A DNA stretch of 64,000 nucleotides from Paenibacillus_L residui (GTDB taxonomy: Bacteria; Bacillota; Bacilli; Paenibacillales; NBRC-103111): the NCBI RefSeq assembly GCF_042677205.1, contig NZ_JBHTIU010000027.1, positions 62,001 through 126,000 on the forward strand. Reading direction: 5' to 3'. This document shows, piece by piece, positions 8,016 to 17,147 of the stretch. The position numbers were made by a program, and so were the translations under genes. A model generated the notes under the pieces. It ran no database searches and was not told where the DNA came from. It saw nothing but the letters and a program-made list of their open reading frames with translations. Position 1 is the stretch's first letter; the number at the start of each line of letters is the position of its first letter.

Positions 8016-9281
8016 TTGGCAACTAACTTGGTGATAAGCCTGCTCGGAAGCAGCGGAGGGGTAGCCAAAGCATTGCTTGCCTTGTTAAATCATTCCTGTC
8101 AACACGCTTCCGCCCCACTCCACTCCCTTCTTCAGAACAGTCAAATCCATTTGATAGATATCCGGCAGAAACCATTGAATCATTACCGGACAAGATATCC
8201 GTCCCTGGCTGACAAACTGGCCGTACATTCGTTCGATTTGGCAGACACGGACCGCTTTAAGGAGCATTTGCTCCATACCCGGACCAATCTCGTTATTGAT
8301 GTCTCCTGGGCCGATACCGTCGGCATGCTGGAATGCTGCAATGAATTCGGCATTTCCTATATCAACTCGGCTCTGGAAAATACTTGGGTGGACGAAACGG
8401 AGGCCGTGGAGAGATTCACCCTGCTGGAAAGATATCGCATTGTAGATGAAGCAAGGGATAAGTATACAAATATGAAAGGAATTCTGTGCTCGGGAATGAA
8501 CCCGGGGGTCGTCCAGTGGATGGCCATAGAGATGATTAACCGTTACCCCGATGAACGTCCGCTCGCTTGTTATATAGTAGAACAGGATACTTCCTTCTAT
8601 AGAGATCCGTCCGTCATTCAAGCCAACACCGTCTACTCCTCCTGGTCACCTGAATGTTTCCTTGACGAAGCCATATTAAATTACCCGGTGTTTATGAAAT
8701 GGCGTTCTCCTTTCGTCATTTTTAGAGAAGTGTACGAGCTGGAGTTCAAGGTCACCCTTGGGGACAAAAGCTTCTACGGCTGCCTTATGCCGCATGAAGA
8801 GGTTGTCACGTTAGGGAAATTGTATGACATGGAGGTCGGCTTCCTCTATCGGGTCAGCGAATACATGACCGATATCATCCGAACGAATCTGGACAATGTG
8901 GACGATTTATGGGACTGGCATCACCGGGTGCTCGATCCCGAGGAAGCGGAATTATTGGGCGAGGACCTGGTCGGGGTGCTGCTAGTATACGAGGATAAAG
9001 AACGCTATATGTATAATGTTTTGGACAATCGTTCCATCTTTCGCAAATTCGGAATCAGCGCCACCTATTTTCAGGTCGCTTGCGGACTGTACGCGGCAGC
9101 TTCGGCGGCGATGCTGGACAGCCTTTCTTCAGGAGTGCATTATGTAGATGAACTTCTTCTAGCCTCGGCTTCCCGCTACGGCAGTTATGTATCGTATTAC
9201 ATGAAGCATTTTGTTACAGGGGAAAACCATTCCTCGGACGGTTTGTTATCCGACCGGATCAAAGAAATACCGACGGAATAG
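8016..9281 (+). CDS. Saccharopine dehydrogenase / homospermidine synthase-like protein
   Basis: A 421-residue predicted cytoplasmic NAD(P)-dependent oxidoreductase. The N-terminus has a Rossmann-type glycine motif (LLGSSGGVAKALL, about residues 9-21). A second strand ends in an acidic residue (IHLIDIRQKP), and DVSWADTVGMLECCNEFGI follows. The GMNPGVVQW segment near residue 165, followed by VEQDTS, recalls homospermidine synthases, which join putrescine units through NAD chemistry. The C-terminal half is more divergent, so the substrate is uncertain. Translation starts at a TTG preceded by AAAGAGGTGA. It is linked to the SET-domain gene upstream and two small membrane-protein genes downstream. 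Confidence 0.78.
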   Translation: MATNLVISLLGSSGGVAKALLALLNHSCQHASAPLHSLLQNSQIHLIDIRQKPLNHYRTRYPSLADKLAVHSFDLADTDRFKEHLLHTRTNLVIDVSWADTVGMLECCNEFGISYINSALENTWVDETEAVERFTLLERYRIVDEARDKYTNMKGILCSGMNPGVVQWMAIEMINRYPDERPLACYIVEQDTSFYRDPSVIQANTVYSSWSPECFLDEAILNYPVFMKWRSPFVIFREVYELEFKVTLGDKSFYGCLMPHEEVVTLGKLYDMEVGFLYRVSEYMTDIIRTNLDNVDDLWDWHHRVLDPEEAELLGEDLVGVLLVYEDKERYMYNVLDNRSIFRKFGISATYFQVACGLYAAASAAMLDSLSSGVHYVDELLLASASRYGSYVSYYMKHFVTGENHSSDGLLSDRIKEIPTE

Positions 9282-9338
9282 ACAGCAGCCATCCCGGAAT
9301 GATACGATGGGGAAAATATATGGATACAGGTGGCTTCC

Positions 9339-9689
9339 ATGAATTCAAGAGGTAGAATGGGACTTCTGCTGCTTTCCTTTCTGCTTGTTGCAGCTTCGAT
9401 TCCCGTGGGTATATCCGAGTCTGACGGCCCTTTAACGATCGGCGATCCTTTGCTGTCATCACGGCAGCCGGATTCCTATCTCCACTCCGTCGTCAGAAGC
9501 TTCGAGCCTACAATGGCCGTTCTCATCGCTGTAGTTTTATATCTGATCTTTCTCCGGAAGAAGCTGCTGCCGCTTTTTCGTTTTCGTTATGCAGATTTAA
9601 TGATCTTCAAACTGCGGCATCGGCAATTTCTGATGCCTATCAAGTTTACGTCCACTTTCGTGGGCTTCCGTATAGATTTGTTCCGGTGA
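9339..9689 (+). CDS. Small membrane protein, unknown
   Basis: A product of about 116 residues, starting at ATG 9339 with AGGTGG ahead (an upstream GTG at 9330 is less well placed). It has two hydrophobic segments, about residues 7-25 (LLLLSFLLVAASIPVG) and 58-76 (MAVLIAVVLYLIFL), the second followed by a basic RKKLLP run. The tail is rich in Arg, Lys and Phe. No family is recognised. It is 57 bases downstream of the dehydrogenase gene and 31 upstream of another small membrane-protein gene. Confidence 0.55.
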   Translation: MNSRGRMGLLLLSFLLVAASIPVGISESDGPLTIGDPLLSSRQPDSYLHSVVRSFEPTMAVLIAVVLYLIFLRKKLLPLFRFRYADLMIFKLRHRQFLMPIKFTSTFVGFRIDLFR

Positions 9690-9720
9690 ACATTTCTATA
9701 CAGAGAGGAGCCTGAGGAAC

Positions 9721-9849
9721 ATGCGGCAGAACAAGCCACCTGTGGATGAGAACGATCCGAAGCGAATTAACAGAGAGCTGTTAGGGACATTGCTGTTTCT
9801 GATTTTCGCCGGTGTCGTCATCACGGTTGCCTACTTTTGGATAGGTTGA
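9721..9849 (+). CDS. 42-residue single-pass membrane protein
   Basis: A short frame starting at ATG 9721 with GAGAGGAGCCTGAGG immediately upstream. The product has a charged N-terminus (about residues 1-19) followed by one hydrophobic helix, TLLFLIFAGVVITVAYFW, and stops two residues later. The topology (soluble head, one helix, very short tail) recalls small accessory subunits of membrane complexes such as cytochrome oxidase subunit IIa, but the likeness is too weak to assign. It is the last gene of the SET/dehydrogenase cluster. Confidence 0.6.
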   Translation: MRQNKPPVDENDPKRINRELLGTLLFLIFAGVVITVAYFWIG

Positions 9850-9943
9850 GAAAAGCAATTGGCATCGATTCCGCAAATCCTAATCTAGTGAAGCAGGCTA
9901 GTGGAGTGTTAAGCGGATTCCGGCCCATAGTTCTTAATTAAGA

Positions 9944-9974
9944 AACCGTCCGGCAGATACGCTGTCGGACGGTT
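9944..9974. terminator. Bidirectional terminator-like hairpin
   Basis: AACCGTCCG (9944-9952) pairs with CGGACGGTT (9966-9974) between the convergent small-membrane-protein gene and alr. Moderately T-rich tails on both strands suggest it serves both transcripts. Confidence 0.65.
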
Positions 9975-10046
9975 ATTATTGTACATATCCTCGCCGGCAT
10001 AGCCGGCCTGCTTCCCGCGCTTCCGCCCCGCTTCTCTTCTTAATGA

Positions 10047-11228
10047 TTAGCCTGTAGCTTTGGATAGCGCACGAGCGGAGATGATCTCGCTCATGCTTTC
10101 CGCTCCTCGATAGATCCGGGGCACCCGGGCGGTTATCATGGCCAGAACTTGCTGGGGGATGCTCCCGATATGATCGGCCAGGTCGTTCAGTTTGATTTCC
10201 CTGTCCCTTTGCTTCCCGATCAGCGTTACCGGTGTACCGACGGGATAATATCGGGGCAGCCGGATGATGATTTGATCCATGCAAATATTTCCGGCAATCG
10301 GAGCCGCTTGTCCATCAACAAGCGTATAGAAGCCTTGATACCCTTTGCAGCAGCCGTCCGCATAACCGATGGAGACGGTGCCCAGCCACTCGTCGCAAAC
10401 AGCCGTGTAGGAACGGTCATAACCAATGCTTGCGCCCTGCTTTACATATTTGACCTGCACGATTTCCGAATGCAGGGACAAGGTCGGCTTCAGCTCGACA
10501 TCCAATCTCCGCTTGACTTCCCCGTCACATGGATTGATTCCATAGACAGCAGCCCCTACCCGCACCATATCGAGAGAGAACTCCGGATATTGCAGTGCCG
10601 CTGCACTGTTGGAGCAATGTGCAATAAAGCCGGCAAAACCGGAATCAGCTACCCACCCTCTCATCTCTTTAAAGCGGCTGAATTGCCGTTTGTAATAATC
10701 TGAGTCCGCCTGATTGGCTGTTGCGAAATGAGTATACACCCCTTCCACAATGAGGTCTTCACTCTGCAAATATGGGGCCATCGCTTCCCATTCGGAGAAA
10801 TGGCGGATACCGATGCGGCCGAGGCCGGTATCCATTTTGACATGCACACGCAGCGGCTTGCGGCTCTGCTTGTGCCGTCTCATCTCCCTCAGCCAGCCTT
10901 CATCGCAAACCGTCAGGGAAATCCCGTATTCCGCCGCCAGGTCCGCATCGGCCGGAAGTGCCGGCGTCAGTACGAGAATAGGTACTTGAATGCCGCTTTC
11001 CCTAAGCTGCAGCGCCTCGCTGATCAGACCTACGGCCAGCGCATCGGAACCGGCCTGTAAAGCGGCTGCCGCCGCCTGTACGGCACCATGCCCATATCCG
11101 TCCGCCTTCACGGCCGTCATGAACTTTGTCTTCTGAGGCAGACGCCTGCGGATTTCCTTAATGTTGTGGCGGATTGCGTCCAGATGCACATCTGCCCATG
11201 TATGTCGGTACCTCGGTTTAACCACCAT
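10047..11228 (-). CDS. alr: Alanine racemase
   Basis: A PLP enzyme that interconverts L- and D-alanine for peptidoglycan. The 393-residue product has the PLP lysine motif AVKADGYGHG (Lys41) and the catalytic-tyrosine region SIGYDRSYTAV. A GTVSIGYADG strand and GNICMDQ are also present, and length is normal for the family. An in-frame extension of 14 codons is open upstream, but ATG 11228 is preceded by GAGGCGAGCGG and matches known N-termini. The start overlaps the murF stop by 11 bases. It is the last gene of ddl-murF-alr, which supplies D-Ala, joins it and adds it to the UDP-precursor. Confidence 0.95.
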   Translation of the reverse strand: MVVKPRYRHTWADVHLDAIRHNIKEIRRRLPQKTKFMTAVKADGYGHGAVQAAAAALQAGSDALAVGLISEALQLRESGIQVPILVLTPALPADADLAAEYGISLTVCDEGWLREMRRHKQSRKPLRVHVKMDTGLGRIGIRHFSEWEAMAPYLQSEDLIVEGVYTHFATANQADSDYYKRQFSRFKEMRGWVADSGFAGFIAHCSNSAAALQYPEFSLDMVRVGAAVYGINPCDGEVKRRLDVELKPTLSLHSEIVQVKYVKQGASIGYDRSYTAVCDEWLGTVSIGYADGCCKGYQGFYTLVDGQAAPIAGNICMDQIIIRLPRYYPVGTPVTLIGKQRDREIKLNDLADHIGSIPQQVLAMITARVPRIYRGAESMSEIISARALSKATG

Positions 11229-12615
11229 ATCCGCTCGCCTCTTTTCTGAGAGTCTCGACCACTTCCTCAAGCTGCCAGCCCCTGGAACCTTTGATTAACA
11301 TAATGCAATCCTCATGAAGCTCTTCCTTTAACAGTTCGGCCAATTGCTCTTTATCCATACAGCTGGTAATCCGGCTCTCCTCCATATTTTTCCTGGCCGC
11401 TTGGGCAATATGTGCCGCCGAGGTGCCCAATGTGTACAGGGCGTTCAGTCGCTCCCCGTCCAACTGCTCTCCGATTTCCCGATGCATTCGGTCCGACTCC
11501 TCCCCAAGCTCGACCATATCTCCAAGAACCGCAATTTTGCGCTTGTCCGGATTCAAGGAGTATAAGGTGTCCAGCGCAGCCCGCAAACTGGTAGGGTTCG
11601 ACTTATAAGCATCGTTGATAATCAGGCATCGACCGGCCTGAACTAGTTCGTTGCGCATTCCGGTAGCTTCCACTTGCAGAAATCCTTGCCTGATCTGCTC
11701 ATAAGTAAGTCCAAAGTGGCGGGCGGCAGCAATGACGCTCAGCGCATTGATCACCTGATGTCGGCCAAGAAGAGGGATAAACATTGGCGGACAATCAGGA
11801 TCGTTAATGGAGAAGCGGACCCCCTTGTCCTCAAGCCGGTATTCGACAGGATAGAGCTGCTGCCCGCGACCGCTGCCGAATGATACGGTTTCGAACTCCA
11901 CCGTAAGCTCGTCCAACCGGTCGGTTAACCGGGGATTATCCCCGTTATAGATGAACAGGCCGTTCTTCCGCAGACCGCATAGAATTTCCAGCTTCGCTTG
12001 GACTATCCGCTCCCGGGTCTTCAAATCGCCCAGATGAACCTCGCTCACATTAGTGATGATCGCTGCATCGGGCTTGGCCAGCGAGGCCAGACGATAGATT
12101 TCCCCCAATCCGGACATGCCCATCTCTACAACGGCCATTTCCGTATCCTCTTCCAATCGCAGCAGGGTTAATGGAACGCCCAGATGGTTATTCAAATTAC
12201 CCGGCGTTTTCATAGTCTTATACTTCACAGACAGGACGGCGGCCAGCATATCCTTGGTCGATGTTTTTCCGTTGCTGCCGGTAATCCCGATAACCTTCAC
12301 CGCCAGCTGCTGACGATATGCTTTGGCCAGACTCTGCAGAGCATCCACCGTATCATCGACAAGCACCAGAGGGATGTCCTGCGGCGGATCCAATTGCTTG
12401 CGGTCCCAGAGTACAGCCGCGGCACCGCCGGCCAGCGCCTCCCTGACGAAGCTGTGACCGTTAAAGCGATCGCCAATGATCGGAACGAACAAATTTCCAT
12501 CCTGTACGGAACGCGTATCTATGGATACTCCCCGCACTATCGTGTTCCGATAGGCCTCCCGGGGCAGGTCTGCTCCGATCATTTCCGCTATTTGACGTAA
12601 GGTTCTGGTAATCAT
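11218..12615 (-). CDS. murF: UDP-MurNAc-tripeptide D-alanyl-D-alanine ligase
   Basis: MurF adds D-Ala-D-Ala to the UDP-MurNAc tripeptide in the cytoplasm using ATP. The 465-residue product has the Mur ligase P-loop GITGSNGKTSTKD (about residues 112-124), the central NHLGVPLTLLR segment, and the DAYKSNPTSLRAAL and AVLGDMVELGEES motifs typical of MurF. Its ATG overlaps the ddl stop (TAATG), and its own 3' end overlaps alr, indicating tight translational coupling. Family length is normal and no key residue appears to be lost. Confidence 0.96.
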   Translation of the reverse strand: MITRTLRQIAEMIGADLPREAYRNTIVRGVSIDTRSVQDGNLFVPIIGDRFNGHSFVREALAGGAAAVLWDRKQLDPPQDIPLVLVDDTVDALQSLAKAYRQQLAVKVIGITGSNGKTSTKDMLAAVLSVKYKTMKTPGNLNNHLGVPLTLLRLEEDTEMAVVEMGMSGLGEIYRLASLAKPDAAIITNVSEVHLGDLKTRERIVQAKLEILCGLRKNGLFIYNGDNPRLTDRLDELTVEFETVSFGSGRGQQLYPVEYRLEDKGVRFSINDPDCPPMFIPLLGRHQVINALSVIAAARHFGLTYEQIRQGFLQVEATGMRNELVQAGRCLIINDAYKSNPTSLRAALDTLYSLNPDKRKIAVLGDMVELGEESDRMHREIGEQLDGERLNALYTLGTSAAHIAQAARKNMEESRITSCMDKEQLAELLKEELHEDCIMLIKGSRGWQLEEVVETLRKEASGYGG

Positions 12616-13700
12616 TATTCATCCCTCCTGTAATTACGTGCCTGCTTCCGCTCATGCCGCTCCAAAGCCAGCTCAATCAGCTTGTCAATGAGCTGAGCGT
12701 AGGTGGTGCCGTTCGTTTTTTCCCATAACGTCGGGAACATGCTGATTTTCGTAAACCCCGGCAGGGTATTCACTTCATTGATATAAATGTCATTATCGTC
12801 GGTAACGAAAAAGTCCACCCTCATCAATCCGGCCCCGTCCAACGCCGTAAAGGCTTGAATGGACAGATCCATCAACCGGCTGTGTATATCGTCGGTCAGG
12901 CGGGCGGGGATTTGCTGAATAAGCCGGCCGCTCTTGTATTTTTTATCGTAATCAAAAAAATCCAGTTCCTTAATAAATTCTCCGGCCACGGAGCATTGCG
13001 GGTGATCGTTGCCGATGACCGCCAACTGAATTTCCCGGCCGATCACTTCCTTCTCGATCACGAGCTTCCGGTCATACTGCAGCGCTATGTGGACAGCTCG
13101 GCACAAGTCTTGGCGGTTGTCACACCGGCTAATGCCCACACTGGAGCCAAGGTTGGCCGGTTTAACATAGCAGGGATAGCCGATCCTCCCCTCGATCCGC
13201 AAGCATTCCCGCTCCGCATCGCTCTGCCATTCATGCTGCAGCAGTGCGGTATAATCAGTTTGCGGAATTCCTGCTTGAGCGAACAGATCCTTCATGATGA
13301 CCTTGTCCATCCCGGCAGCGGAGGACAGAACTCCGTTGCCCACATAAGGAACATCCATCAGCTCGAGCAAGCCCTGGACGGTTCCGTCTTCCCCGTTAGT
13401 CCCGTGAAGCACAGGAAGAACGACCTTCTGTTCCGTCCCTTCCGAAAACAGCTTGCACAGCAGATTGCCTATCGAGGCCGCCGGACGGGTGTCCGGGTGT
13501 TCCGCCTGCAGCTCGGTGACGTCGGTCAGCTCATGATCGAGCAGGCCAAGGCTGCACCATATTCCTGCTTTCGTAATATAGATGGGATAAACATTATATT
13601 TTTGCTTGTCCAATGCGTTCAGCACCGTGAGGGCCGTCAAGAGAGAAACCTCGTGCTCCGCCGATTTCCCGCCATATAATACATACAGATTCGTTGTCAT
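12615..13700 (-). CDS. ddl: D-alanine--D-alanine ligase
   Basis: This ATP-grasp ligase makes the D-Ala-D-Ala dipeptide that murF uses. The 361-residue product opens with VLYGGKSAEHEVSL. It has HGTNGEDGTVQGLLEL, the ATP-grasp loop KPANLGSSVGIS and the metal-binding end INEVNTLPGFTKISMFP. The omega-loop region reads FFDYDKKYKSG, with a tyrosine typical of D-Ala-D-Ala rather than D-Ala-D-Lac ligases, so there is no sign of a vancomycin-resistance variant. ATG 13700 has GGGAGG ahead. It is first in the ddl-murF-alr cluster. A repeat-rich noncoding region lies upstream. Confidence 0.96.
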   Translation of the reverse strand: MTTNLYVLYGGKSAEHEVSLLTALTVLNALDKQKYNVYPIYITKAGIWCSLGLLDHELTDVTELQAEHPDTRPAASIGNLLCKLFSEGTEQKVVLPVLHGTNGEDGTVQGLLELMDVPYVGNGVLSSAAGMDKVIMKDLFAQAGIPQTDYTALLQHEWQSDAERECLRIEGRIGYPCYVKPANLGSSVGISRCDNRQDLCRAVHIALQYDRKLVIEKEVIGREIQLAVIGNDHPQCSVAGEFIKELDFFDYDKKYKSGRLIQQIPARLTDDIHSRLMDLSIQAFTALDGAGLMRVDFFVTDDNDIYINEVNTLPGFTKISMFPTLWEKTNGTTYAQLIDKLIELALERHERKQARNYRRDE

Positions 13701-14097
13701 CTCTAATCCTCCCGGATATTAATTATTGATGGAGTGCGTATTTCATAAAAGAAACTAGATGGAGCTCTGAATACAGAACTTCACGCTGCGACCTTTCTGT
13801 ATCCTCATTTCCGGAGCTCCTGCTTCCGGCATAAATAACTATAGGAAAAAGAGCTGAAAAGTAATTCAATTAATCCTTAAGAAAACATAAAGAAAAGTGA
13901 AATAATCTTTAACAAAAGCCCCTTCAGAGAGGCCCCGGCTCATCTCCCCCCCGCCAAAAAACGAACCGTGAAGCCCAGGGAGGAAAGAAGCAGTGTGCAA
14001 TCCGGGCGAAGCGAAGTGTGTGTACACTCTGACACACTCTGACGTAAAGCAGCCTCTCGATGTTCATTCGTATTTCTTCCTCTCTCTAAGCTTGGGA
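13701..14097. other. Intergenic region upstream of ddl
   Basis: This stretch should hold the ddl promoter in its AT-rich part (about 13840-13910), but no -35/-10 pair with normal spacing was convincing. A direct duplication of ACACTCTGAC occurs near 14027-14044. No gene is seen. Confidence 0.35.
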
Positions 14098-14117
14098 CTA
14101 TTATCCCGTTGACTCAG
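14098..14117 (-). repeat. Solitary inverted copy of the GGGATAACAG repeat motif
   Basis: The minus strand reads CTGAGTCAACGGGATAATAG, matching the array-1 core at 16 of 20 positions and the array-2 core at 17 of 20. It faces the tandem array that begins about 120 bases further on. Confidence 0.65.
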
Positions 14118-14214
14118 ACAGGAGCGATGACCCGGGTTCCATCACCTGATTTGACTTCAACCATTTTTTATAACTTTTAAAACGATGATCGATATTAGCC
14201 CGAATTCCCTCGCA

Positions 14215-14582
14215 CGAGGACAGTGAGCGAAAGGGATAATAAACAGATGGACCAAGATCAGGGGACGATGACGGTATACACGGGACACTGAGCCAAGGGG
14301 ATAACAAACAGATGGACTATGATCAAGGGACGATGAAGGTATGCACGGGACACTGAGCCAAGGGGATAACAAACAGATGGACCAAGATCATGGGACGAAC
14401 GACGGTATATACGGAACTCTGAGCGAAGGGGATAACAGGCAAATGGACCAAGATCAAGAGACGAAGACGGTATGCACGGGACACTGAGCGAAGGGGATAA
14501 TAGGCAAATGGACCAAGATCAAGAGACGATGAAGGTATGCACGGGACACTGAGCGAAGGGGATAACAGGCAAATGGACGGTA
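14215..14582 (+). repeat. Tandem repeat array 1, six units of about 65 bp
   Basis: Six head-to-tail units have cores at about 14224, 14289, 14354, 14420, 14485 and 14550, a period of 65-66 bases. Each holds a core like CTGAGCGAAGGGGATAACAG followed by RRCAAATGGACCAAGATCA and GACGATGAAGGTATGCACGG. The open frames here (repeats of VPCIPSSSLD on the minus strand) are repetitive translations without ribosome binding sites and are not genes. The core recurs in a second array at 30.87-31.28 kb. Confidence 0.9.
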
Positions 14583-14654
14583 AATGAGACACGGTTCCGG
14601 CTGATTGTAATGATGCAATAAGAAGCGCCCTGAACGGACAAAACGTGAAGGAAC

Positions 14655-14975
14655 CGTGAAGGCTTTTGAAAAAATAGCGAGGCTAGTGGTCAATTTCCAT
14701 TCACATTTGCCCTTCTCTTTCATCGTTGCCCTTTGAATCATTGGAACAAAGGAGTAAGAGAAAGCACCTTGCATCCGGGTCGGCAACAACATCGCAAAGA
14801 CGAGCAAAAGTGCATTAAAATCCTGCCTTTTTCCAAAAAGAAGGCGAAAGACGCTCAAATGTGCAGGTCTTTTTGCCAGAATGGGGCCATTTCGCAAAAA
14901 TCGCTGAAAAGACCTGCATTATCGCTTAAGAATAAGGTATCGCGCGGCTTTTCCCAAAAAGAACTGCAGTTTTGA
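14655..14975 (+). repeat. Dispersed ~300-bp noncoding repeat, copy 1
   Basis: This segment matches the reverse complement of 50815-51150 over about 300 bases with substitutions and small gaps. Shared blocks in order include ATAGCGAGGCTAGTGGTCA, CGCAAAGACGAGCAAAAGTG, GGCGAAAGACGCTCAAATGT, AGGTCTTTTTG, AATGGGG and AAAGACCTGCA. It contains a hairpin with 12-base arms, TGCAGGTCTTTT (14862-14873) and AAAAGACCTGCA (14907-14918). No open frame is conserved between the copies, so it is a noncoding repeat or structured RNA element. Confidence 0.85.
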
Positions 14976-15089
14976 TTGTCTTTTTACACAATCCGGCGGG
15001 CGACCGGGCTGCCCATAAAGTCCCCGGTGCTGAGCGGTGCTGAAAATCGCAAACCGGATGGGGCAGCACCTTAAGGCTGCTTTTGGAAT

Positions 15090-15134
15090 AAAAAAAATGA
15101 ACCTTCGCAAGGCATCATGCCCTGACAAAGGTTC
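15090..15134 (-). terminator. Intrinsic terminator of the sugar isomerase/dehydrogenase operon
   Basis: On the minus strand GAACCTTTG pairs with CGAAGGTTC around an inner GGGCATGATGCC loop, and a run of T residues follows. It lies just downstream of the isomerase stop. Confidence 0.88.
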
Positions 15135-15150
15135 AGGTTGCGCGCCGCGG

Positions 15151-16005
15151 CTATAAGACTTCGGACCAGCCGGCTTCCTTCAGCATAGATTCCAGGCTTG
15201 TTCTCGCCTTTCGGATCTGCTCATCGAGCTCCTCCGGGGACCAAGGGCCGGGATGAGCCCCATCCGCTCTTTCCACCTGTACGGATCCGGTAAATCCGGC
15301 TTCTTTCATTTGGCGGAACAAATCCGTGAAGCGGACGTCTCCTTCACCGGGGACCGGAAAATCGGCGTTCGCTCTCGCCCCCCGGTGATCCTTGGCAATG
15401 AAGGAATAGAGGCGTTCAATGATGATCGGCATATCCTCCTCGGAACGGATTCCTTCATAATAATGGACATTGCCGGGATCATAGCAGGCCTGCACGAAGT
15501 CGGAGCCTATGGCCTCCAACGTCTGCTTCAAATGTACCGCCGTCGCCGTATTCCCTGTATGCGGCTTTAATGTCACCGTTATCCCGTAACGTTCAGCCCA
15601 TTCCGCGATTTCCCGAAATCGGGTAACGAAGCGGTTGTTCGTCCTTGTTAATTCTTCCTCCGGCAGGGGACTATCCGGGAACTGATGGTAGCCCCATGTA
15701 CCCAAGGATAAGATTTCCTTCACGCCCAACACCTTGGCGGCCTCAAAGCGGCGGCGCGCTCGTTCGATAGGCTGTCCCGGCGCCAACTGATTGGTTCCGA
15801 CAAGACATACCGGCTCCAACCCGTACCGTTCGCAAAGAGTGACCAGCCTGCCGAGAGCCGTTGAATCGTCCTCTTCGGGCACCTCTATTCCTTCATGAGG
15901 CAGACCTAGCGACACGTATCGATACCCTGCCCGAGAAATTCCTTCCAATGCTCTCTCCAATGATTCATTCCGATAAGGCAGCGTCATACAGGCCAGCTTC
16001 ACCAT
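15151..16005 (-). CDS. Sugar phosphate isomerase/epimerase family TIM-barrel protein
   Basis: A 284-residue protein of the xylose-isomerase-like TIM barrel (AP endonuclease family 2), which usually isomerises or epimerises sugars or inositols with a divalent metal. Visible pieces are the opening strand VKLACMTLPYRN and the conserved segment GYRYVSLGLPHEG. The metal-ligand-like TLKPHTGNTA, ACYDPGNVHYYEG, FIAKDHRG and VPGEGDVRFTDLF, and the final VQVERADG, are also present. Start ATG 16005 has GGAG five bases ahead. It lies downstream of two Gfo/Idh/MocA dehydrogenase genes on the same strand, a common arrangement for modified-sugar or inositol breakdown. The actual substrate cannot be read from sequence. 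Confidence 0.87.
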   Translation of the reverse strand: MVKLACMTLPYRNESLERALEGISRAGYRYVSLGLPHEGIEVPEEDDSTALGRLVTLCERYGLEPVCLVGTNQLAPGQPIERARRRFEAAKVLGVKEILSLGTWGYHQFPDSPLPEEELTRTNNRFVTRFREIAEWAERYGITVTLKPHTGNTATAVHLKQTLEAIGSDFVQACYDPGNVHYYEGIRSEEDMPIIIERLYSFIAKDHRGARANADFPVPGEGDVRFTDLFRQMKEAGFTGSVQVERADGAHPGPWSPEELDEQIRKARTSLESMLKEAGWSEVL

Positions 16006-16113
16006 CTTTGCTCCATTCCTTCCGCTTGATTATTTCCATAATTTGTGAACCCATAAAACAAACTCCTTCGATCTTCGAGGGATGGAGAGGACATCCCGTT
16101 GCCGTGCTGTCCC

Positions 16114-17127
16114 TTAAGCGATCGGCTCCACATATACTTCGCGTCTTTCTTTAAGAGACCTGTAGGCCGCCTCCGAAACGGCAATCGCCCGCAAGCCGTC
16201 CTCCAAAGAGATTATAGGGCTTCTATCTTCCCGGATACAGTCAATGAAATGCCCGTTCATCCGTTCCCACATATCATTTCCGGTGAAGGTTATTCGTTCC
16301 TCCGGACCGTCGGCCGCCTGAATCCTTACTTCCCCGTTATTATTCCGAACAGTCAAGCCTTCTGCGGCGACGCCGGTTATATCATACTCCACTCGTGTGA
16401 TCCAAGGGGTGCTTACACTGGCTATTCCGCCATTCCGGAAGCGGATGGCTACCGTAAACCCGTCAGCGACGCTGCCCGGTGGCAGCAAATAGGTCCCGCC
16501 ATAGGAAAATACGCTCTCCACCTCTCCACACATCCATTGAAGCAAATCGTAATCGTGGGAACCGTGCGAATAGATCGGGCCTTTCGCCTCCGCTTCGTTA
16601 AAATACCAATCGGGAGTTTCATAATAGTGGTCGCGGTATTTATCATATACCTTCATGCCGGGGTCCAGGTAATGCGTTCTCATGGACCAGGCTTGCAGAG
16701 TCTTCCCCGCCTCCGGACGCATCAACGCTTCCTTCAGCTTGCGGTAGGCCGGATCGAAGCGCAGAGGGTACCCGACCATCGTCTTCAGCTCCGGGTGCTT
16801 CTTGCCGGCCTCTACGATGTCCATTCCGTCCTCCAAGGAAGTGGCCAACGCCTTCTCCAGAAATAAATGCTTGCCGGATTCCAGTACGGCCTTGGCCAGC
16901 TCCGCATGAAGATGATCCGGGGTCGCCACCCATACCGCATCCAAATCCTGCTCCAGCAGATCTTCGGCTCTATCATAGACCGATGCACCAATTTCCTGGG
17001 CCAAGCTGTCCGCTTTCTCCCTAGTCCGGTTATGCACCGCCGTCACCTTCACCCCGGGCATACCGCTTAATGTCCGTGCATGAAGCGTTCCCATCAAGCC
17101 GCATCCGATAATGCCAGCTTTAATCAT
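16114..17127 (-). CDS. Gfo/Idh/MocA family oxidoreductase
   Basis: A 337-residue NAD(P)-dependent sugar dehydrogenase of the glucose-fructose oxidoreductase family. The N-terminal Rossmann motif is IIGCGLMGTLHA, with the family segment VWVATPDHLHAELAKAVLESGKHLFLEKALA in the expected place. In that segment the usual EKP triad reads EKA, a change from the consensus Pro to Ala next to the catalytic lysine. The C-terminal half carries GSHDYDLLQWMCGEVESV, which provides the usual catalytic Asp and His region. AGGTGA precedes the start. It is 20 bases downstream of a related dehydrogenase gene and shares its operon. Confidence 0.9.
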   Translation of the reverse strand: MIKAGIIGCGLMGTLHARTLSGMPGVKVTAVHNRTREKADSLAQEIGASVYDRAEDLLEQDLDAVWVATPDHLHAELAKAVLESGKHLFLEKALATSLEDGMDIVEAGKKHPELKTMVGYPLRFDPAYRKLKEALMRPEAGKTLQAWSMRTHYLDPGMKVYDKYRDHYYETPDWYFNEAEAKGPIYSHGSHDYDLLQWMCGEVESVFSYGGTYLLPPGSVADGFTVAIRFRNGGIASVSTPWITRVEYDITGVAAEGLTVRNNNGEVRIQAADGPEERITFTGNDMWERMNGHFIDCIREDRSPIISLEDGLRAIAVSEAAYRSLKERREVYVEPIA

Positions 17128-17147
17128 TTAATTCACCTCATCCTGGG

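Noticed and set aside
14101..14592. Minus-strand repetitive ORFs (VPCIPSSSLD repeats)
   Set aside because: They only translate the tandem repeat, have no ribosome binding site, and occur in several frames of the same array.
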